From the NCBI RefSeq assembly GCF_014472415.1, contig NZ_JACSZV010000055.1, forward strand, positions 1 through 37,155: a DNA stretch of 37,155 nucleotides, read 5' to 3'. Both the position numbers and the translations under genes were made by a program. Numbering within the stretch: position 1 is the stretch's first letter; every line of letters begins with the position of its first letter. This document shows positions 30,168-37,155 of this stretch, piece after piece. Source of the stretch: Pseudomonas sp. N40(2020) (GTDB taxonomy: Bacteria; Pseudomonadota; Gammaproteobacteria; Pseudomonadales; Pseudomonadaceae). A model generated the notes under the pieces. That model was not told the DNA's origin, ran no database searches, and worked only from the letters and a program-made list of their open reading frames with translations.

Positions 30168-31022
30168 CTAGTTGCAATACCTCTTCATACGGTACATTTC
30201 ACTATCAGAGTGAGTAAGTAGTGTATCGGCATCCTTTCCGTGCTCGGGATAATATGCAACGCCAATACTACACAATGGCATCTTGAGTGTGCCGAACTCA
30301 GTGCCCAGTGGCTCAGCCATGACTTTGTGAATCTGCTCTAGTTTTTTGGAAATCGTGTCCCTCGACTGGACTTCTGTCAGCAGCACCGTGAATTCATCGC
30401 CGCCAATGCGAGCCACGGTGTCTGTCTCAAGCACACAGCTTTTTAGACGTTGGGCAACAATGCACAGAACACGATCTCCCGCTGCGTGACCATGGACATC
30501 ATTGATACTCTTGAAGTCATTTATATCCAAAAATAGTAAAGCTAGCTCATTACCGTCGCGCTGCGCAGTCTGCAGTGCAGATATCAGTCGATCACTAAAG
30601 AGCGACCGATTCGTTAATTTCGTCAGAGGATCATGATGAGCAAGGAAGCGTAATTCCTCTTCGGCTTTAGCTAAAGCTGTAACGTTTCTTGCGACCCCAA
30701 TCCTAGCACCAACCTCCTCCGACCAAAATGCAGCCCACAGAATGTAGACGACTGCCCCATCCTTACGGATGTAACGGTTCCGGAAATCGAAATGAGGTTG
30801 ACCATTCATGACCCGGGTAATCGAAGCCCGCGTCGCATCCAAGTCTTCAGGATGCATATAACTGGTGATATTGGTGCCAATCAGTTCATCAGTGCGGTAG
30901 CCCAACAGGGCCTTACAGGCATCACTCACAAAAACAATGTGATCGCTTTCATCAACCACAAAAACAGTATCCAGCATTAGGTGGATCAGTTTGGGGTAGA
31001 GCGCTTGTAAATCGATGGCCAT
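30168..31022 (-). CDS. PAS-GGDEF diguanylate cyclase
   Basis: This 284-aa cytosolic protein has one PAS/PAC domain (about 15-118; DTVFVVDESDHIVFVSDACK, HPEDLDATR, YIRKDGAVVYILWAAF) and a GGDEF domain with HDPLTKLTNRSLF, DINDFKSINDVHGHAAGD and the active site GGDEF at 207-211. The residues at the allosteric inhibition position read LETD (198-201) instead of RxxD, so product feedback is probably lost, in contrast to the other cyclase in this window. No partner gene is directly attached. The PAS ligand is unknown. Confidence 0.88.
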   Translation of the reverse strand: MAIDLQALYPKLIHLMLDTVFVVDESDHIVFVSDACKALLGYRTDELIGTNITSYMHPEDLDATRASITRVMNGQPHFDFRNRYIRKDGAVVYILWAAFWSEEVGARIGVARNVTALAKAEEELRFLAHHDPLTKLTNRSLFSDRLISALQTAQRDGNELALLFLDINDFKSINDVHGHAAGDRVLCIVAQRLKSCVLETDTVARIGGDEFTVLLTEVQSRDTISKKLEQIHKVMAEPLGTEFGTLKMPLCSIGVAYYPEHGKDADTLLTHSDSEMYRMKRYCN

Positions 31023-31462
31023 AAGTCATGTGGGATCTGAGTCGTAGAGCGCGATCATATCCCGATTTATAGGGTGGACTGCGAGGAATCTTGTAAGCAT
31101 AAGGTATGCTCAGAGTATGAGCACGGTACGCGATTTCTTCACCCACGCTCCGAGTTGGAAACGAATTTGAGGGAATAATCACTGAGTTGACTCACGAGGC
31201 TGATACGTTGAGCTCGTTGCTTGCTGAGCAGGAGGCTGTGAAGGCTGCCAGGAAGAAGTACAAGTATGTTGAGGTCGTATCGGTTAAATCGGTGTAGAAG
31301 CCCCACCTGGCCTGATTAGGCGAATGATCGGCCCGTACCGGGATCACAGATGAAACATCCTGCCTCGCCAAAGTGGCCTTAAGATCGCTCGCATGCAGGT
31401 GCTCTTGATGCCATTGGCGCTGATGCTACAGGATCAAATTAGGAGATGGCATTCCTCCTTTA
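31023..31462. other. Intergenic stretch with remnant coding sequence
   Basis: A coding-like frame ends at 31297 with HEADTLSSLLAEQEAVKAAR and KKYKYVEVVSVKSV, but no credible start is visible, so it is probably the tail of a lost gene. Nothing else is recognised here. Confidence 0.4.
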
Positions 31463-31605
31463 ACCGCCTTCGTGCTGATGATGCCTACCCGGTATCGCTT
31501 GGCGTTGTCATTCGTAGTCGCCAGGTTGGTGTGATGTACATGACAGGCGAAGCTGGAACGGATGCCAAGGTAATCGCAGTTCCTTGTGTAGTTGTACCGC
31601 GATAG
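31463..31605 (+). pseudogene. ppa: Inorganic pyrophosphatase (ppa) remnant
   Basis: This short frame contains GVVIRSRQVGVMYMTGEAGT followed by DAKVIAVP. It corresponds to the RPVGVLNMTDEAGGDAKVIAVP core of bacterial inorganic pyrophosphatase. The rest of the enzyme (about 130 residues) is missing and the conserved Asp in MTDEAG is replaced by Gly. It is a fragment with no function expected. Confidence 0.65.
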
Positions 31606-31761
31606 CAATTTGTCCTTGTAAACCTGATGGATCGAGGAACAACCCTGTATGGCTGATAAATCATTGAAAATGATAGTAGCTACTGATCAATAGCCAATTG
31701 AGCCTCTGGCATTCGTTATAGGGTGTACCATCAAGCTCTGCCCTTTAGAAATCAGCTAGCC

Positions 31762-32196
31762 ATGTCCGCGCTAAACGAAGAGAGCCGCCAGATCGTAGCT
31801 TCTCTGGCGCACCAGGTTGGCCCTAATGCTGATGCTGCAAGCATCGCTCAAGCGATTGTTTCAATTTTGCAGGCAATGGACGCTGCGCTTACCCCCATCA
31901 TTGGTCAGCAGGGGGTCGTAGCGCTTTATCGACGCAGCCTTCATCTCTGCGCCTCCCGCCATCCGCGCCTGGCCCACATATCTGATCGTGCGCAAACAGC
32001 GCAGGATCTGAACGCTCTTAATTCTGAACTCGTTACAGAAAGCGAAGCAGACGCCTTGTTTTTTGGTGAAGTGCTACTGATCACCTTCTACGAACTGCTG
32101 ACTACGCTGATCGGGCCCTCGCTCACCGCACGCTTGCTTCGTGACGTGTGGAAACCTTCTTTGAGCGACACATCTGCGCAGGAAAATTCGCCATGA
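31762..32196 (+). CDS. Small helical protein, first gene of the KaiC-kinase operon
   Basis: This 144-aa protein runs from the ATG at 31762 (MSALNEESRQIVASLAHQVG); an in-frame GTG 39 bases earlier is also possible because no strong ribosome site is seen for either. It is predicted mostly alpha-helical (PIIGQQGVVALYRRSLHLC, then ESEADALFFGEVLLITFYEL), like a bundle that could bind a ligand or a partner. Its last codons overlap the ATG of the KaiC-like gene (ATGA), so the two proteins are translationally coupled and likely interact. No family is recognised. Confidence 0.6.
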   Translation: MSALNEESRQIVASLAHQVGPNADAASIAQAIVSILQAMDAALTPIIGQQGVVALYRRSLHLCASRHPRLAHISDRAQTAQDLNALNSELVTESEADALFFGEVLLITFYELLTTLIGPSLTARLLRDVWKPSLSDTSAQENSP

Positions 32197-33653
32197 ACAC
32201 CAAAGTGACTATCAACCGCCTGGCCACCGGGGTGCCAGGATTGGACGAGGTGCTGGGCGGGGGATTGCCGGAGTTTTCGTTCAACCTTATCGCCGGCCCG
32301 CCTGGCTGTGGCAAAACCACCCTGGCGCATCAAATGATGTTCGCCTTGGCGACGCCCGAGCGTCCGGCATTGTTCTTCACCGTGCTCGGCGAACCTCCGT
32401 TGAAGATGCTGCGTTACCAACAGCAATTCGACTTTTTCGACGACGAAGCCATCAATCAGTCGATCCGTTACATCAACCTGGCCAGTGACACCCTGGCGGG
32501 GGATTTGGATGAAGTGTTACGCCGCATCGTCGCTGACGTAGAGGCGTACTCTCCGGCGCTGGTGTTCGTCGACTCGTTTCGTTCAGTCGTGCTCGCGAGC
32601 CAAGCGCAGGACAACCCCAACAACAACTTGCCGCAATTCGTTCAGCAACTGGGCATGTTGATGACCACCTGGCAGGCGACGACCTTCCTGATTGGCGAAT
32701 ACTTCACCGAAACCGACACCAACCCGATTTTCACCGTGGCCGATGGCCTGATCTGGTTGCGACAGAGCGTTCAGCGCAACTCGATGGTGCGCAAGCTGGA
32801 AATCATGAAGATGCGCGGCCAGCCAACGCTGCCAGGCCTGCACACCTTCCGCATCGCTACATCGGGCATCAAGGTTTTTGCGCCAGCCCAACTCAACCAG
32901 GTTGAAGCCCCCCCGCCGCTTCCAATGCAGCGCCTGAAAATGGGTGTGCCACAGCTCGACGAGATGCTTGGCGGGGGCTTGCCCCGGGGTTACTCACTAC
33001 TTGTGGCAGGCCCATCAGGTTCGGGCAAAAGCATTCTGGCTGCGACCTTTCTCGCTGAAGGTGCGCGCAACGGCGAAACCGGCGTGATCGCAATGTTCGA
33101 GCAACGGCCCAATCACTCCCAGAACACCACCCTCGCGAGTCTTATCCAGAGCGGACAGATCGGACTGGTGGACAGCCGCGCGCCGGACTTGTCCATCGAC
33201 GAAATCGTCCAGTTGCTGTTAAGCGAGATCAAACGGCTGAATGCCACACGCGTGGTGATTGACTCACTGTCAGGCTTCGAACTGGCGCTGGCGCCGACCT
33301 TCCGCGAAGACTTCCGTGAGTCTCTGTCGCGCATGGTTACAGCCCTCACCAGCGTGGGCGTCAGCGTGCTGATGACCTCCGAGCTGGAAGACCGCTACAC
33401 CGATCTGCGCTTCAGCCCCTACGGCACGGCATTTCTCACCGACGCCATCATCGTCCAGCGCTACATTGAAGTGCAGAGCCGCTTGTTGCGCATCATGGCC
33501 GTGGTCAAGGTGCGAGCCAGCGCTCATTCCGATGAGCTGCGGTTGTACCAGATAGACGATGACGGCTTGCAGATCGGCGAAATGTTGCCGGACAAGGAGG
33601 GTTTGTTAGGGGGACGACCGACCCAACAGCGTACGGACACATTCGAAGGATGA
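32193..33653 (+). CDS. KaiC-like dual RecA-domain ATPase (copy 2, phosphosites replaced)
   Basis: This 486-aa protein runs from the ATG at 32193, which overlaps the previous stop. Both RecA domains have intact P-loops: AGPPGCGKTTLA at 34-45 and AGPSGSGKSILA at about 272-283. Acidic residues GEPP and MFEQR sit where the catalytic glutamates should be. The CII segment matching KaiC 431-435 reads AFLTD (413-417), so both phosphorylation residues are replaced by Ala and Phe, and autophosphorylation of the cyanobacterial type should not occur. ATP hydrolysis or oligomer switching may still signal. Codon use is GC-rich and core-like. The next gene encodes a histidine kinase, repeating the KaiC-SasA pairing. 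Confidence 0.88.
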   Translation: MNTKVTINRLATGVPGLDEVLGGGLPEFSFNLIAGPPGCGKTTLAHQMMFALATPERPALFFTVLGEPPLKMLRYQQQFDFFDDEAINQSIRYINLASDTLAGDLDEVLRRIVADVEAYSPALVFVDSFRSVVLASQAQDNPNNNLPQFVQQLGMLMTTWQATTFLIGEYFTETDTNPIFTVADGLIWLRQSVQRNSMVRKLEIMKMRGQPTLPGLHTFRIATSGIKVFAPAQLNQVEAPPPLPMQRLKMGVPQLDEMLGGGLPRGYSLLVAGPSGSGKSILAATFLAEGARNGETGVIAMFEQRPNHSQNTTLASLIQSGQIGLVDSRAPDLSIDEIVQLLLSEIKRLNATRVVIDSLSGFELALAPTFREDFRESLSRMVTALTSVGVSVLMTSELEDRYTDLRFSPYGTAFLTDAIIVQRYIEVQSRLLRIMAVVKVRASAHSDELRLYQIDDDGLQIGEMLPDKEGLLGGRPTQQRTDTFEG

Positions 33654-33663
33654 GCGAAATATC

Positions 33664-34689
33664 ATGAGCGAGGGTAACGGCAAGAATGAGCAAGCCATAG
33701 CTACCGCAGCACGCGAGCTGTTCCTTCTCGGCCAGAAAACGGTCGCGGCGCGGGCGGTGCTCGCGGCGGTGCATAAGGAACTCAACCAAGCCAATACCCA
33801 GCTCGTCGATAGCCAGCAGGTCGAGCAACTGATTGAAGCCAACCAGCAGCTAGTGCTGGCAATTCTGTCGGCGCAGTCGGAGGCTGAAAGTCCGAAATTC
33901 GTTCAAGCAGAGCAGCAAATGTACCTGGAGATGCGCGAAGCCAATGAACAATTGGTGATAGCCGCGCTCAGCGCACAAGACCTGCAGGTTGCAGCGGAAC
34001 ATGCGCTGGAGCAGCAACGCAACTTCCTCAACCTGGTTGCACACGAACTTCGCAACCCCCTAACTCCTATTAGCATGATTGCTGGCAGACTGGTACGTGT
34101 GCCTAGCGAAGAGTTGCCGCGCATGCAGATGTTGATTGAGGGGCAGGTGAAGCAGATGTCACGGTTGGTCGAGGACTTACTCGATATTGCCCGCGCCAGC
34201 ACCGGCAAGTTTCGCCTTGATTGCCACTCTCTCGATATGACTCAGATCATTCATGAGGCGATAGATGCCTCCATACCGATTATGGTCGCTCATAGTCTAC
34301 ATTTTAGATCGGAACTGCCGGAGTGTGCGCTGATGGTGAACGGCGATCCGTCACGCCTCACTCAAATCCTTGGCAATCTACTGGGCAACGCAGCCAAGTA
34401 CACGCCTGCGGATGGCACGGTTACTCTTACAGCGAAAATTGAAGCTGAGCATCTGGAGATTCGCATTTGCGATACCGGTATCGGTATAACTCCCAAAGCT
34501 CTGCCGTTCATCTTTGAGCCATTTGTACAGGATGTTCACGCGGTTGGGTTCAATGGGGAAGGCCTGGGGATTGGTCTGACAGTGGTACGCGAGTTAATCG
34601 AAGCCCACGGCGGCACAGTTACTGGTACAAGTGCAGGCGAAGGCAAGGGGAGCGAATTTGTGATGACATTACCCTTGGTAATTCATTGA
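33664..34689 (+). CDS. Soluble histidine kinase in the KaiC operon
   Basis: This 341-aa cytosolic sensor kinase starts 10 bases after the KaiC-like gene. Residues 1-115 form a long coiled coil with a near-repeat (EQLIEANQQLVLAILSAQ and EANEQLVIAALSAQ, residues 54-71 and 92-105), probably the partner-binding part. The HisKA motif is VAHELRNPL with phospho-acceptor His127. HATPase boxes are LGNLLGNAAKYT (N), DTGIGI (G1) and GLGIGLTVV (G2). No membrane segment or receiver is present. Like cyanobacterial SasA, it may read the state of the KaiC-like ATPase; the only lone receiver in the window is at 26237-26599. That link is inference. Confidence 0.92.
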   Translation: MSEGNGKNEQAIATAARELFLLGQKTVAARAVLAAVHKELNQANTQLVDSQQVEQLIEANQQLVLAILSAQSEAESPKFVQAEQQMYLEMREANEQLVIAALSAQDLQVAAEHALEQQRNFLNLVAHELRNPLTPISMIAGRLVRVPSEELPRMQMLIEGQVKQMSRLVEDLLDIARASTGKFRLDCHSLDMTQIIHEAIDASIPIMVAHSLHFRSELPECALMVNGDPSRLTQILGNLLGNAAKYTPADGTVTLTAKIEAEHLEIRICDTGIGITPKALPFIFEPFVQDVHAVGFNGEGLGIGLTVVRELIEAHGGTVTGTSAGEGKGSEFVMTLPLVIH

Positions 34690-34816
34690 AGCCATCTAGG
34701 TGGCATATCTGAGCAACTAACGCTCTGCCCATGCATAACCGTAATAATGGTCATTTAATCCAATTTTTTCGCGGCAGTGAGCCCTTGTGCCTTTCGCGAG
34801 CGATGTCATGGCTCAT

Positions 34817-35696
34817 TCATGCACGTGAATTGCGGTTTTTTGATTTTGCTAAAGGACGCACAAGCGTCAAGTCTTCATCCGAAAGCCCCTCCTTCAGATG
34901 GAGCTCAGGAATATCGGACTGAGAAAGATCCTCCATCATCAGCGCAGATTTGGCCTGTTCAAATGCCTTCGGGATTGAGTAACCGAAGCCAATGCTGGAG
35001 TAAAACTGGGAGGAAAATACGCGAGCACCTTCATCGCCGATTTCACGATTCATACCGATTGCAGCATCTATCTTTTCAACGCTGCTTCGTGCCTGATTGA
35101 AAGAGAAACAAGTATTGAAAAATACAAGTTTAACGCTCTCAGAGCCGAACGCGATTGCACTCACTATCCCCTCCTTTGAAACGTGCTTTGGCCTACCATG
35201 GTCATCCTGAAGAACCAATGCATCTGCCGAAGTGCCATGGCCACTGAAATGCACAATCGTCGGGTGGAGTTCATTTATAGCCTGCAGGATATCCATCGGT
35301 CTGACCGCCCAACGCGTCTGAAAATTAACGGCATCCCGATACTCTGAAGCCCTGAGTTTTTCCCCAATCGATCTTGCCTCCTCATCGAGCGCAAGCTTGT
35401 TGGTTCCTGGATCTGACGCCATAAAAAGTACGGTGATCCGTTCAGGTAATGCCCTCAGCATCTGAATCTGCAAAGCCGTTTCTACGTGCAAATCTTCATG
35501 CCTAGCCAGCCCTGCTCCAATCTCACGCATACGGCGCTCTCGAATCTGCTCTGTACGCTTATGTTCGGTCTGCTGTTTCTTAAGTTCAGCATCGCGTTTT
35601 TTCTTAGCTGCGTCCTGTTTTTTCTGTTCTCGACGCCAAATCCAAGCCTTTGGAGCTGGCTTATCAGGAGCTGGTCTTCGGTGCTGGATGCTTCAT
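34817..35696 (-). CDS. CHAT-domain (caspase-like) protease, 5' part apparently frameshifted
   Basis: The open frame from the ATG at 35530 gives 237 aa with a caspase-type CHAT domain: a first strand ITVLFMASDPGTNKL, catalytic His98 in VHFSGHGTS, and catalytic Cys141 in LVFFNTCFSF. Upstream of that ATG the same frame stays coding-like for a K/E/Q-rich coiled coil (KKQDAAKKKRDAELKKQQ, then REIRERRM-type residues) but meets a stop at about 35694 with no start codon. An ATG at 35696 (MKHPAP) in another frame suggests that the true start lies there, separated by a one-base indel. CHAT proteases act in bacterial defence and peptide cleavage. The HEPN gene upstream on the same strand is the natural partner. 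Confidence 0.65.
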
Positions 35697-35735
35697 GCTA
35701 CTCGCGATTCTAACAACCATCAGAGAGCTCACTGT

Positions 35736-35858
35736 ATGACCGAAAAAAGAGTGCAAAATAACGAAAACAAAACTCCCCCTCCGCCTCCTACCACGGAATA
35801 CCAGCGAAGATCCGAAGAGCCGGCCGTAAATCGGCAGACACCACCTACCAAGCGCTGA
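35736..35858 (+). CDS. Possible 40-aa proline-rich small protein
   Basis: A frame from the ATG at 35736 reads MTEKRVQNNENKTPPPPPTT and continues with EYQRRSEEPAVNRQTPPTKR before a stop. It is hydrophilic and disordered, with five consecutive prolines. A perfect hairpin lies 7 bases after its stop and before the 3' end of the converging HEPN gene, which supports a real transcription unit. GAGAG lies 10 bases before the start. Confidence 0.4.
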   Translation: MTEKRVQNNENKTPPPPPTTEYQRRSEEPAVNRQTPPTKR

Positions 35859-35865
35859 TCTGCGA

Positions 35866-35887
35866 GCCAGTCCTGTTTAGGACTGGC
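35866..35887. terminator. Hairpin between converging genes
   Basis: GCCAGTCC and GGACTGGC form a perfect 8-bp stem around a six-base loop. It lies between the 3' ends of the small plus-strand ORF and the minus-strand HEPN gene, so it may act as a bidirectional terminator. A T-run is missing. Confidence 0.5.
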
Positions 35888-35917
35888 ATTGGTGCTATTC
35901 AGCAAGCGAAATGCATT

Positions 35918-36592
35918 TCAGCTGCGCAGCTCTAAACGCGCCATGAACTTTTGAACCTCAATATCCAGCTCATCAAAAAATTTCCCCAGCTCAGCAATTA
36001 GATGAGTGATGAAATCTTGATGAATATGCACGCGATGGCCTGGATCCCCCGACAAACCTTCTGTAGCTTGTACAAACCTATTGAGCCTGTCGTTGCTATC
36101 TGCAGATAAAACTCCTCCTGCATGCACCATTTTATTCCGTAGGCGATTCACCTCTTTCACGAATGACAAACCTGAAACCCCGCTAAGATCAAACCCCGCA
36201 ACCTTCCTTAGGAACAGGCACGCTCGTTCAACGCCCTGCCCGCTCAAGTCCGTGAGCTTGAGAGGTGTTCCCATCGAAGTAGTTAGGGTTTCGCAAAGAC
36301 CATTCAACTGATCCTCAACGAATACATAGATGGAGATAACGAGAGTCGATCGATGTATGTCGGGATATTTGAATTGATTGAGATGTAAATCCCAAGCGTA
36401 AGAATCGACGATATCTTCTTCGCTCGATTTCGGATACTTCTTCAGTATCCCTGCGATTTCTTCCTGAAGAATTTCATCCTCTCGGCGCCATAGCTTTTCA
36501 GTCAGAAAGTGGAAGTCCGCAAGCTCCTGAAGTTCTCGCTGTGCTAAATCGCAGTAAAAACACAGCCCACTTTCAAAAAAATCCAATTTCAT
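35918..36592 (-). CDS. Protein with a HEPN-type R-x4-H motif, possible RNase partner of the CHAT protease
   Basis: This 224-aa soluble, mainly helical protein contains SFVKEVNRLRNKMVHAGG, in which Arg152, Asn153 and His157 form the R-N-x3-H signature of HEPN-fold proteins, many of which are RNA-cleaving toxins or defence effectors. Other helices (VFVEDQLNGLCETLTT and FITHLIAELGKFFDELDIEV) fit a four-helix bundle. Two close cysteines (CFYC at 11-14) lie at the N-terminus. It is AT-rich, with no neighbour except the CHAT gene about 220 bases downstream on the same strand. Whether the HEPN motif is active is not known; it could be a non-catalytic HEPN-like fold. Confidence 0.55.
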   Translation of the reverse strand: MKLDFFESGLCFYCDLAQRELQELADFHFLTEKLWRREDEILQEEIAGILKKYPKSSEEDIVDSYAWDLHLNQFKYPDIHRSTLVISIYVFVEDQLNGLCETLTTSMGTPLKLTDLSGQGVERACLFLRKVAGFDLSGVSGLSFVKEVNRLRNKMVHAGGVLSADSNDRLNRFVQATEGLSGDPGHRVHIHQDFITHLIAELGKFFDELDIEVQKFMARLELRS

Positions 36593-37028
36593 ACCTCACC
36601 TTTTATTTTGACGTTTCAATGGCAGACATGGCATGGCTGCGAGATGTTCTGATGAGCAACCAGGTGGCTCGCCTGAGTTGAGCGCAGTGCTGAACAGGGC
36701 GTTTGGCGAAGGATTAGAGGTGTTTGAGCGCAAAGAGACGTAGGCAAGAAGGTTGATTAGCCGAGAACGGCGGAAGCCAAATGACAAGCACGATGAAGCC
36801 CGCTCAAAAGTGGTTTTTCAGCAATCGGTTTAGCACCAGGTATCTTCAGCATGCGAAAAGCTCTAATCGAGCACCGCCCCACGACAGTTCCCCTGGGGCG
36901 GTGTGAGACCAGAAGAATCAACGACAAATCTAAGCCTTCAGGCGCGACGGTCGCTGAGGCTTCAACTCATCGAATTGTGCATAAACCCAATCTTTTACCT
37001 CTTTTCTCCCTTGGGTCGTGGACGGAAG
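36593..37028. other. Non-coding stretch before the right IS copy
   Basis: No gene is supported. A perfect 9-bp stem (CACCGCCCC at 36872-36880 and GGGGCGGTG at 36895-36903) with a 14-base loop stands in the middle. No att-like or tRNA-like sequence is recognised. Confidence 0.45.
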
Positions 37029-37155
37029 TGTAGTGGTCAACTAATCCCGGACACGACGTTAAGTTTTTTCTCGGCCTGAGCTGGGGCCAGTCCGTTATTG
37101 AATTGGTGCGGTCTAATCCAGTTGTACCGATGCATCAGGTAATGACTGATGTCGC
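37029..37155 (-). mobile_element. IS3-family element, 3' end (right copy)
   Basis: The inner terminus starts TGTAGTGGTC at 37029 and contains CCGGACAC, the same features as the terminus at 127. The element runs off the right edge on the minus strand in the same orientation as the left copy. The gap between the two termini, with 36.9 kb of DNA, is the interval described here. Confidence 0.8.
37037..37155 (-). CDS. IS3-family transposase OrfB, C-terminal 38 residues
   Basis: The frame ending at 37037 reads DISHYLMHRYNWIRPHQFNN and GLAPAQAEKKLNVVSGIS before a TGA. NWIRPHQFNNGLAPAQAE is the standard C-terminus of the DDE integrase of IS3 elements. Only the tail is visible. Confidence 0.8.
   Translation of the reverse strand, partial: DISHYLMHRYNWIRPHQFNNGLAPAQAEKKLNVVSGIS

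Noticed and set aside
36596..36787. 63-codon minus-strand ORF upstream of the HEPN gene
   Set aside because: The translation is a basic low-complexity shadow without a ribosome site.
1..37155. CRISPR array
   Set aside because: No regularly spaced direct repeats with unique spacers were seen; the only repeats are the palindromes near hcp, the 23-bp pair and the duplicated T6SS pieces.
1..37155. tRNA or rRNA genes
   Set aside because: No cloverleaf with a conserved T-loop (GGTTCGAATCC type) or rRNA motif was recognised by eye; a tRNAscan run would settle it.
1..37155. A proven composite transposon
   Set aside because: Two same-type IS ends in direct orientation are seen, but the outer flanks and target duplications are outside the window, so transposition as a unit cannot be shown.

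Overview
The window looks like an accessory region of a Pseudomonas chromosome, most likely from the P. fluorescens group. The evidence is protein-level similarity in the housekeeping-like genes: TrkH, an MvaT/MvaU-type H-NS protein, an H1-type Hcp, a VgrG, a short LOV protein and a CHAD protein. Both ends of the window fall inside IS3-family elements that point the same way: the start of one copy at 1-127 and the end of another at 37029-37155. All the DNA between them lies between directly oriented IS copies. Fragments of an IS66 transposase, an inorganic pyrophosphatase, an SDR reductase and Rhs toxin tails show repeated insertion and decay.

Region 1 (about 0.1-3.3 kb) holds an AT-rich gene for a ParA-like ATPase with an N-terminal XRE-type helix-turn-helix, a possible 33-aa downstream ORF, a 5'-truncated SDR reductase, and two small genes. 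One of the small genes sits between copies of a 23-bp direct repeat.

Region 2 (about 3.3-18.1 kb, all on the minus strand) is a type VI secretion effector island read in the order hcp, vgrG, rhs. The 1568-aa Rhs protein ends in an AHH-type HNH nuclease toxin and is followed by its likely immunity gene. Beyond it lies an array of small genes that look like orphan immunity genes (DUF4265-like, DUF2314-like, ankyrin, exported, and frameshifted ones), an intact PAAR spike, a second frameshifted PAAR, a second immunity copy next to the decayed tail of the same toxin, and a transglutaminase-like Cys-His-Asp protein. A near-consensus sigma-54 site lies upstream of hcp, and further upstream are three copies of a 22-bp palindrome.

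Region 3 (about 18.6-22.1 kb) encodes a P-loop protein, a short LOV blue-light receptor with the photoactive cysteine at residue 53, and a two-gene unit in which a photoactive yellow protein (PYP) homologue overlaps a PAS-PAS-GGDEF diguanylate cyclase by 4 bp. The PYP homologue keeps the Tyr/Glu/Cys chromophore residues at exactly the PYP spacing.

Region 4 (about 22.5-34.7 kb) has a CHAD protein, small conserved proteins, an ArsC/LMW-phosphatase-like protein, the MvaT/MvaU silencer, a KaiC-like ATPase with a single-domain response regulator, a candidate structured RNA, trkH, a PAS-GGDEF cyclase, and a second KaiC-like ATPase in an operon with a soluble histidine kinase and a small helical protein. 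Two photoreceptors, two KaiC homologues, a kinase, a receiver and two cyclases within about 15 kb suggest a light- and time-responsive signalling neighbourhood. This is the most unusual content of the window.

Region 5 (about 34.8-36.6 kb) pairs a CHAT (caspase-like) protease gene, apparently frameshifted at its 5' end, with a protein carrying a HEPN-type R-x4-H motif. A small proline-rich ORF and a shared hairpin lie between them. This resembles a defence or stress module, but that role is inferred.
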